Assembly (NCBI GenBank): GCA_012799255.1
Contig: JAAZLQ010000177.1
Coordinates: 1-9,747 of the forward strand
From: Bacillota bacterium
Lineage (GTDB): Bacteria > Bacillota_G > Limnochordia > DTU010
DNA: 9,747 nt
Direction of reading: 5' to 3'
In this document: positions 1-4,633 of the stretch, in pieces
How positions within the stretch are numbered: the stretch's first letter is position 1
Layout of the letters: every line of letters starts with the position of its first letter
Notes under the pieces: model-generated
Database searches by the model: none
What the model was told of the DNA's origin: nothing
What the model saw: the letters and a program-made list of their open reading frames with translations, nothing else
Program-made: the position numbers and the translations under genes

Positions 1-415
1 GAACGATGATACTGAACGACCATAAGAGAGATGAGTTGCGGTTTCGAACTAGCAAAATCTCGGCTGAAAGAGCAAAAAGTATTAGAACAATTCCATACAT
101 ATTGGGTGAAACGTTTGCGAGCCTAGGGCCGAGGTCATGTTATCTCCCGGTTGGAGCCCACCAAGCCTCCAGCATCGGTCGTTTGTTCACTAACGTGGCA
201 AAGCCCCTTGTATGGAACATGTGTTTGCATAAATTGAGATTCTGTGATACTATCGTATAAAAAGACGCGGACTACAATGAGTTTTTCACACTTCAGTTGC
301 TGCTTCTTGTCAGGGGGACGCGGTGTGGGATGTGAAGTATAGACTGTTTAGTATTTGGACACATAGTCCGTCGACTAACCGACACGGCCTGTGATGTTCT
401 AATGCCATTTAAGGG
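1..415. other. Upstream flank, no recognisable gene
   Basis: I find no gene here that I can name. A + strand open frame at 6-260 has no ribosome binding site and an unconvincing composition. A different + frame, 31-126, encodes a 31-residue peptide ending YWVKRLRA that looks more protein-like, rich in Lys, Leu and Glu. It has no Shine-Dalgarno and sits behind in-frame TGA codons at 7 and 13, so it could be the end of a decayed gene. The only feature I support is the promoter at 234-261. From it to the methyltransferase start there would be an untranslated leader of about 155 bases. Confidence 0.4.
234..261 (+). promoter_or_regulatory. Probable sigma-A promoter for the restriction-modification genes
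   Basis: TTGAGA (234-239) matches the -35 consensus at five of six bases. TATAAA (256-261) matches the -10 consensus at five of six. The spacer is 16 bases. Transcription would start near 268, leaving a leader of about 155 bases before the methyltransferase. No other pair of boxes between here and 425 is as good. Assigned by consensus match only. Confidence 0.45.
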
Positions 416-419
416 GTGG
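411..419 (+). promoter_or_regulatory. Ribosome binding site that sets the methyltransferase start
   Basis: The run AAGGGGTGG lies 5 bases before the ATG at 425, or 8 bases if only AAGGGG is counted. The in-frame GTG at 416 lies inside this run and so cannot use it, which makes ATG 425 the preferred start. Confidence 0.6.
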
Positions 420-424
420 TATGG

Positions 425-1543
425 ATGACTATTTCCGTTTCTTTCTTTGCAGGAGCAGGGGGACTCGATATGGGTATTGCCCAAGCTGGCTTTGACATCA
501 AGTTGACAGTGGAGATTGAAGAAGTATACTGCGATACCCTGCGTAGAAATAATCCGAACATGAATGTACGACAAGGCGACATTATGGATTACAGTAAGGA
601 AAGGATTTATCATGAAGCCAATATTCCAGAAGACATCGAGATCGATTTGATGTTTGGAGGGAGTCCGTGCCAGTCGTTCAGTACGGCAGGTAATAGACTC
701 GCTTTTTCAGATCCGAGAGGTAAAGCTATGCTGAAGTTTGCAGACTTGGTAAATGAGGTTCAACCAAAAGTGTTCCTTTTGGAGAACGTGAGAGGCTTGC
801 TTTCTGCAGCACTACGACATCGACCTCTGAATAGACGTGGTGAACAGTTTCCACCCTTAGAGCCTGATGAGATGAGAGGAAGTGCCCTGAAACACCTATT
901 GAATCATTTCGGCGATTACGATGTTCATATTAGACTAATTAACGCAGCTGATTATGGTGTACCTCAGAAGAGGGAACGCGTTTTTATAATTGGTACCAGG
1001 AAGGACTTGGAATTGAATTATCGTTTTCCAAGGAGAACGCACTGTAAGAAACCAGAAAAAAACAAAAAGCAATGGGTGACTCTAGGACAAGTTCTGAAGA
1101 ATTTGAATGGCACTCGCCACAATTATGTTGGATATTCCGAGGAAAGACTAGCGTACATGCGGTTGATTCCGCAGGGAGGGGGCAACTGGCGTGATTTGCC
1201 GGCTGAGCTCATTCCGGTGGCTATGGGAGGTGCTTATAAGTCTGGTGGTGGAAAGGTGGGGTTTTTTAGGAGGGTAGATGTCAACAAGCCATGTCCAACA
1301 TTATTGACTTCCCCGATTCAGAAGAGTACAAATCTGGGTCATCCCTACGAAGATAGACCGCTAAGCATTGAAGAGTATCTGGCCATCCAAGAGTTTCCTC
1401 CGGGTTATCGTGTCTCCGGAACACTCCAGCAGCAATATACCCAGATCGGGAATGCAGTACCGGTCAAGCTTGCCAGAATTATGGGGGAGTCTATACGCGA
1501 AACACTGGAGCAGAAGAGCCAGCTAGCTATCGCAAATTGTTGA
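425..1543 (+). CDS. C5-cytosine DNA methyltransferase of a Type II R-M system
   Basis: This 372-aa enzyme transfers a methyl group from S-adenosylmethionine to C5 of cytosine in a short DNA site, protecting host DNA from the endonuclease encoded next to it. All hallmark motifs appear in order: motif I FFAGAGG (7-13) for cofactor binding, motif IV GGSPCQS with the catalytic Cys82, motif VI LLENV (118-122), motif VIII QKRERVF (181-187), and motif X QIGNAVPVKLA near 340-350. The variable target-recognition stretch is roughly 195-290 and ends in the conserved PCPTLLTSP-type segment. Length is normal for a monospecific enzyme and nothing is truncated. ATG 425 is preferred over GTG 416 because of the Shine-Dalgarno position. 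The endonuclease follows after 71 bases. Specificity is not readable from the sequence; the TdeIII-like partner suggests GGNCC (inference). Confidence 0.95.
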   Translation: MTISVSFFAGAGGLDMGIAQAGFDIKLTVEIEEVYCDTLRRNNPNMNVRQGDIMDYSKERIYHEANIPEDIEIDLMFGGSPCQSFSTAGNRLAFSDPRGKAMLKFADLVNEVQPKVFLLENVRGLLSAALRHRPLNRRGEQFPPLEPDEMRGSALKHLLNHFGDYDVHIRLINAADYGVPQKRERVFIIGTRKDLELNYRFPRRTHCKKPEKNKKQWVTLGQVLKNLNGTRHNYVGYSEERLAYMRLIPQGGGNWRDLPAELIPVAMGGAYKSGGGKVGFFRRVDVNKPCPTLLTSPIQKSTNLGHPYEDRPLSIEEYLAIQEFPPGYRVSGTLQQQYTQIGNAVPVKLARIMGESIRETLEQKSQLAIANC

Positions 1544-1602
1544 ACTATCTCCCTTCTTTCGTCACATTCTTTTTTGCGTTGTAATGTAGTAAAAGGCATT
1601 GA

Positions 1603-1607
1603 GGAGG
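1603..1607 (+). promoter_or_regulatory. Ribosome binding site of the restriction endonuclease
   Basis: A perfect GGAGG lies 7 bases before ATG 1615, inside GAGGAGG. It is a strong site that supports this start. The 71-base gap after the methyltransferase contains no convincing promoter or terminator, so the two genes are probably co-transcribed. Confidence 0.7.
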
Positions 1608-1614
1608 CGCTTAC

Positions 1615-2415
1615 ATGGATCAAAGGACCAGGGAGCGTATAAGAGAACATATCCATTCAGCTATGTCATCTGTGGTTAAGAGACGGGTGGAAACGGATCC
1701 TTTCTTGGAGACTATGGTAGCCGAGAGGAATCCATTTGGATATCACTTGGTTCCCATGGGGGTATGGAAGGGAGCAAAATTCGAAAGATCGTTTGTTACC
1801 ACGCTTGGGCAAGGGATCTTCGAGCAGATCGGCAGGATCATCGCCGAAGGCACAGGATCATTTGCTGAGAATCAATATGTTAGAGAGATTGAGATCAATA
1901 CGTTCCGCGTTGAAACAATCGACAGCATCATACAGAATCAACGTGGGCAAAGGGGCAAAACGTCAACTCCACCAAACTTGTCAGAGGAACTTGAACGGTT
2001 AGCCAGTTTGCACAATGATGCCTACATGAGTTTTTGGATAAAATCCGACCTATATATTCGTCGCCCCAGCGGTCAAGAGGAGTTTTATTCCTTTAAAACT
2101 GTTAAGCCCAATATTGATCAGACAGCAGAAGCCAAGAAGAACCTATTGCTCTTAAGAACTGGAGTTCCAGATTGCGAAGCATATTTTGCGTTGCCATACA
2201 ATCCTGCTGGAGATGGGAAATCGTATAGGTTGTCAGGTCACGGTATCCCTTATAGACTGTTTGATATGGACAACCCGCAACATGTGTTGATCGGTTCGGA
2301 TTTGTGGAATAAAATTGGTGATAACGAGAGTACATATGAACAGCTTTTGCAGATTTTTGCAGAAGTCGGGGAAACCACGCGGAGTGTAATATCAACTCGT
2401 TACATGGAAACATAA
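1615..2415 (+). CDS. Type II restriction endonuclease, TdeIII-like
   Basis: This 266-aa protein probably cuts the DNA site that the upstream methyltransferase protects. The segments FERSFVTTLGQGIFEQIG (about 56-73) and FKTVKPN (160-166) resemble, from memory, the TdeIII family of Type II enzymes, whose founding member recognises GGNCC. The probable nuclease core is Asp145 in DLYI followed by Lys161, the usual PD-(D/E)XK layout. The residue two before the Lys is Ser159 instead of the usual Glu/Asp. Glu172, 11 residues after the Lys, may stand in, as a displaced Glu does in the Cfr10I/NgoMIV group. Length suits a complete enzyme, and the start is backed by GGAGG. Family assignment is by recognition of motifs, without a search. 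The restriction role is also supported by the methyltransferase next door. Confidence 0.75.
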   Translation: MDQRTRERIREHIHSAMSSVVKRRVETDPFLETMVAERNPFGYHLVPMGVWKGAKFERSFVTTLGQGIFEQIGRIIAEGTGSFAENQYVREIEINTFRVETIDSIIQNQRGQRGKTSTPPNLSEELERLASLHNDAYMSFWIKSDLYIRRPSGQEEFYSFKTVKPNIDQTAEAKKNLLLLRTGVPDCEAYFALPYNPAGDGKSYRLSGHGIPYRLFDMDNPQHVLIGSDLWNKIGDNESTYEQLLQIFAEVGETTRSVISTRYMET

Positions 2416-2471
2416 AACAGTCAATCCTTAAGAAGACTGAATATGCTATTTGCAGATATGAGCCCACACCG

Positions 2472-2492
2472 GCCCCCCCGTCGATGGGGGGC
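2472..2492 (+). terminator. GC-rich hairpin after the endonuclease gene, possible terminator
   Basis: GCCCCCC (2472-2478) pairs perfectly with GGGGGGC (2486-2492) around a 7-base loop, 57 bases after the endonuclease stop. The following bases (TATTTATGG) hold only a short broken T run, so termination may be weak. An outer arm, CCCAC (2463-2467) with GTGGG (2501-2505), encloses the hairpin. Either it ends the restriction-modification transcript or it belongs to the structured element that follows. Confidence 0.5.
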
Positions 2493-2500
2493 TATTTATG

Positions 2501-2695
2501 GTGGGTCACGCATGACGAGAACTTAGCGGTGAAATCCGCTGCGAGGGCTGGTAGTTGCCCACCGTTAGCCAAGCGCAAGGTTGTCCGTCGTTGGGTGGGA
2601 TCTAAAGGAAGCGTGATTCGCCGCGAGAGTGCATAACATCTCACTATTTGGAAGAGGTTAGGGATCTTAAAAACCCTCGATAACCGACAAAGTGA
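2501..2695 (+). ncRNA. Structured non-coding stretch ahead of an IS3-type fragment
   Basis: There is no coding frame here, but several stems can be paired by eye: AGCGG/CCGCT (2525-2529 with 2536-2540, 6-base loop), CCCACC/GGTGGG (2558-2563 with 2594-2599), GGTTA/TAACC (2656-2660 with 2681-2685) enclosing GGG/CCC (2661-2663 with 2674-2676), and TCACT/AGTGA (2641-2645 with 2691-2695) enclosing that pair. This density of nested stems suggests a folded RNA belonging to the mobile element. It might also be a terminal structure of the element or a group II-like intron fragment, although I see no canonical domain V. It matches no RNA family I can name. The last stem reaches the putative start of the transposase fragment. 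Confidence 0.35.
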
Positions 2696-3036
2696 TGATA
2701 GCCAGTCGGTGGATTGAACAAGGGTATAATGCTGGCCTTGTTCTCCACTCTGTCGGTTTAGCTTCTTCCACCTATTACAGTAATAGGGCTCGTCAATCAA
2801 AGACTCTGTTTGAGGATAAGTCAGAGCCACTGGAAAGTCGCGTTGGACGCCGGATACTAGGCTACTCCTATACCTATACAGGGCAGAAGGTCTTCGACGA
2901 GCAGATTAAAGAATTCATCATGGAGGAGATCTCCGGCGATGGGTATCCGTATGGCTATAAAAAGCTTACGGCCAGCATGCAAGAGGACTACGAACTGAAC
3001 ATTAACCATAAAAAAGGACAACCATGTGATAGTTGA
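2692..3036 (+). pseudogene. IS3-family OrfB transposase, N-terminal fragment
   Basis: The 114-residue frame begins with WIEQGYNAGLVLHSVGL, then ASSTYYSNR, and later ISGDGYPYGYKKL and INHKK. This is the N-terminal HTH_21-type region of IS3-family OrfB proteins, which normally run to about 280 residues. Resemblance stops at about 3015, where family members continue into a VYRLC-type segment; here the frame ends after seven unrelated residues. The catalytic DDE (rve) domain is missing, so the fragment cannot transpose. I see no OrfA frame upstream and no Shine-Dalgarno before GTG 2692; the structured stretch occupies that place instead. Terminal inverted repeats and target duplications could not be identified. 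Confidence 0.7.
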
Positions 3037-3044
3037 AACACTAA

Positions 3045-3242
3045 GCAGATATTCTCCTAAAATGGGGGATCAAACCGATCATCGAAGCTAGAATTCACCG
3101 AGATTCCCTGATCCTGTGCACCCAGTTTGCTCTTAAAGGCTGGTATGAACGAATAAGCCCCTCTGGCGATGCACCCACCTCGGAAGCGATTATTGATCGA
3201 ATCATGCATAACGCTTTTGAGAGCGTGATTGACGGGCCGTAG
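3045..3242 (+). pseudogene. IS21 IstB-type ATPase, C-terminal fragment
   Basis: An open frame starting just after a stop at 3042 reads IIEARIHRDSLILCTQFALK, followed by GWYERISPSG and AIIDRIMHNAFESVIDG. This is the C-terminal half of IstB, the AAA+ helper ATPase of IS21 elements, in which the typical segments are IIESRH, CSQF, GWHE and DRIVH. The Walker A and B part is absent upstream, and the frame ends in TAG (3240-3242) before the usual basic tail. It is fused directly behind the IS3 remnant, so this is a nested or recombined scar. About 60 codons remain and function is not possible. Confidence 0.7.
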
Positions 3243-3247
3243 GGAAA

Positions 3248-3478
3248 GTGGACTGGAAATCCAGCGAAAGAAGCCAGCGGGTTGACTATTCTCAGCTGGA
3301 GGAAAGCATCAAGACAGGCGGTACAGACATTATTGTGCTCAATTATGATAAAGTTGGATACGCCGGTCTGGACAACGTTAAGGAGTTGGCAAAGAGAAAT
3401 GGTGTTGCGTTCATTGAATCAAAGTTCGGATACAGGTCGGTTCTGTATGCACTAGATCGTCAATTTTCTGGTTTCTGA
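3248..3478 (+). pseudogene. DUF2325-like protein, C-terminal fragment
   Basis: The frame encodes about 76 residues, with VDYSQLEESIKTGGTDIIVL, then NVKELAKRNGVAFIESKFG and a terminal VLYALDRQF. This Rossmann-like pattern (strand of hydrophobics, helix with KELAKRNG, strand, final helix) resembles the C-terminal DUF2325 domain of Bacillota proteins, which have an unknown, possibly regulatory, role. The frame is open back to 3233 with no convincing start; GTG 3248 has only AGGG three bases before it. It is therefore most likely the tail of a gene whose front was lost when the adjacent IS debris was created. Family assignment is from memory of the motif and is moderate at best. Confidence 0.4.
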
Positions 3479-3689
3479 TTCTTGATAACGGCTTGAGTGC
3501 ACACTGCAGCAGAGCAGTGGGCAGTTCCTCAGTCAAGAGATGTCGTTGAACTGACTGCTGTAACGTTGGCGAAAGTCTATATGCCGGCAAAAATGCAACA
3601 TCGGTGCCAAGAGTGTATTGCTGCAAGAGGATCGCTCATAAACGTTGTGGGGACAATTGAGCTGTCTCGCTTACAGGGGGTGTCGAGAG
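3479..3689. other. Gap before vsr, nothing recognised
   Basis: This 211-base stretch holds a + frame from GTG 3497 that runs on to 3712 without a ribosome binding site and overlaps the vsr start; I do not regard it as a gene. CAGTCA (3530-3535) can pair with TGACTG (3552-3557). GGGGG at 3676-3680 is the Shine-Dalgarno of vsr. No promoter stands out. Confidence 0.3.
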
Positions 3690-4112
3690 ATGGCCGATCA
3701 TCTTACTTCTGAAAAGCGAAGCTGGAACATGTCCAGAATTCGCGGCAGAGATACGGCGATAGAAATGAAAGTCCGCAAGTACCTGTTCTCAAAAGGATAC
3801 AGATATAGAGCCAATGTAGCCGATCTGCCCGGCAAACCGGATCTTGTCTTGCGCAAGTACAACGCTGTCATTTTCGTTCATGGGTGTTATTGGCATAGAC
3901 ATGAGAACTGCCGTTTCGCTTCTGTACCCAAGACAAGGCAAGAGTATTGGCAGACAAAATTCGTCCGAAACGTGGAAAACGACAGGAAAAACTAGGCGGC
4001 TTTGGCAGCATTGGGTTGGCATGTAATTGTTATCTGGGAATGTGAGATCAACAGGAACTTCGAGGAGACTATGCGAAAGTTGGAAACAGAGCTGGCAAGC
4101 AGACAAACCTGA
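3690..4112 (+). pseudogene. vsr: Very short patch repair (Vsr) endonuclease, amber-interrupted
   Basis: Vsr nicks DNA 5' of the T in T:G mismatches left by deaminated 5-methylcytosine. The frame starts at ATG 3690, 9 bases after GGGGG, and shows the family order: SWNMSRIRGRDTAIE (N-terminal), PGKPDLVL with the catalytic Asp (E. coli Asp51), and FVHGCYWHRHENC with the catalytic His and three of the four zinc ligands. NVENDRKN follows, then TAG at 3993-3995. After the stop the same frame continues AALAALGWHVIVIWECE, exactly where E. coli Vsr reads SRLQELGWRVLIVWECA, and ends at TGA 4110. One base change explains the break. The 101-residue product lacks the WEC cysteine (E. coli Cys117), so it is probably inactive. 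The restored protein would be 140 residues, normal for Vsr. A sequencing error would also explain the stop. Confidence 0.9.
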
Positions 4113-4276
4113 CTTTGAGGTATGCCAGTCGGTACGGAGGAGTGCAGACTTCTGCCCTGCTGTCTGACTGGGGTTCAAGGCCGGCGTCATCGGACTCAAA
4201 AGGCCAACAAGAGATAAGTCCGCCCTTCACCCTGGGTTGTCCAATCATTGAAGAGAGCTGTTGTTCGGTTCCATAA
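4046..4276 (+). other. Doubtful open frame ending at the terminator
   Basis: In a frame different from vsr, codons are open from 4046 to a TAA at 4274-4276, which lies at the foot of the terminator stem. The part beyond vsr reads like RYGGVQTSALLSDWGSRP and ends IIEESCCSVP. I recognise no family. A stop placed directly at an intrinsic terminator is what the end of a real gene looks like, but there is no start or ribosome binding site, and it overlaps the 3' part of vsr. It could be the tail of a deleted gene, or chance. Confidence 0.2.
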
Positions 4277-4311
4277 AGTGTCAGCATTTTATACCTGCTG
4301 TCACTTTTTTT
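4275..4311 (+). terminator. Strong intrinsic terminator closing the vsr half
   Basis: AAAGTG (4275-4280) pairs with CACTTT (4302-4307) and CAGCA (4282-4286) with TGCTG (4296-4300). There is one T:T mismatch between the two arms and a 9-base loop. A run of Ts (4305-4311) follows. This fits rho-independent termination on the + strand and separates upstream transcription from the Z1 operon. Confidence 0.85.
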
Positions 4312-4430
4312 ATTTGATGACTCAATTCCCTTTGCTTGGCGGTGTTTAGGTTTAGATCGTTCTACAACTTTTGACTGTACAGATCGCCTATTGCTTTTTC
4401 TCTTGGGAGTGTTGAAGGGAAATGAGTATG

Positions 4431-4442
4431 AATTCTAGAATT
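4431..4442. repeat. Perfect 12-base palindrome, possible operator
   Basis: AATTCTAGAATT is its own reverse complement. It lies about 150 bases upstream of the predicted Z1 promoter, far for a simple repressor site, and no regulator gene is in the window. It may be chance in AT-rich DNA. Confidence 0.25.
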
Positions 4443-4571
4443 AAAAGTATTAAGTTATATTTTGTCGTATCTTATCCCCTAATCGTAAAATGACGATATT
4501 TCTCATTATAGTTGTATACACTGCTTGTACAGGGAACATGCATTTTTGCAGCTTTAGGCACTCGTGAAGGT

Positions 4572-4601
4572 TTGGGGGCATCACGACCAGCATGATATTA
4601 T
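4572..4601 (+). promoter_or_regulatory. Extended -10 promoter for the Z1 operon
   Basis: TGATATTAT at 4593-4601 provides a TGn extended element plus TATTAT, five of six matches to the -10 consensus. The -35 region is poor (TTGGGG at 4572-4577, 18-base spacer), as often tolerated when TGn is present. Transcription would begin near 4608, about 26 bases before the GTG start. Assigned by consensus only. Confidence 0.45.
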
Positions 4602-4618
4602 CAATGCATTTTCGTTGT

Positions 4619-4624
4619 AAGGAG
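4619..4624 (+). promoter_or_regulatory. Ribosome binding site of the Z1 gene
   Basis: AAGGAG ends 9 bases before GTG 4634. An ATG at 4627 is nearer but out of frame with the Z1 protein, so GTG 4634 is the start. Confidence 0.65.
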
Positions 4625-4633
4625 TGATGCACG

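Larger units (their letters stand above)
4312..4633. other. AT-rich leader of the Z1 operon, no gene
   Basis: The 322 bases between the terminator and the Z1 start are visibly richer in A and T than either flank and hold no gene I would call. A tiny frame at 4428-4493 (21 residues) has AAGGGA 8 bases upstream but no recognisable product. The stretch contains the 12-base palindrome at 4431-4442, a repeated ATGCATTTT (4538-4546 and 4604-4612) and the promoter at 4593-4601. The second ATGCATTTT copy lies just downstream of the -10 box and would be a natural place for a repressor (inference). Confidence 0.5.

Noticed and set aside
6..260. 84-codon + frame at the window start
   Set aside because: No ribosome binding site, no family resemblance, and another frame over part of it looks more protein-like.
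2501..2695. HEARO/IscB omega RNA or canonical group II intron
   Set aside because: No IscB or TnpB gene follows, no maturase is present, and I cannot find a standard domain V.
3497..3712. 71-codon + frame overlapping the vsr start
   Set aside because: No ribosome binding site, no recognisable motif, and it overlaps the clear vsr frame.
3993..3995. Programmed readthrough or amino-acid recoding of the vsr amber codon
   Set aside because: No recoding signal or suppressor is visible, and loss of a dispensable repair gene is simpler.
4428..4493. 21-residue peptide gene in the Z1 leader
   Set aside because: There is a fair ribosome binding site, but the peptide resembles nothing known and AT-rich DNA yields such frames readily.
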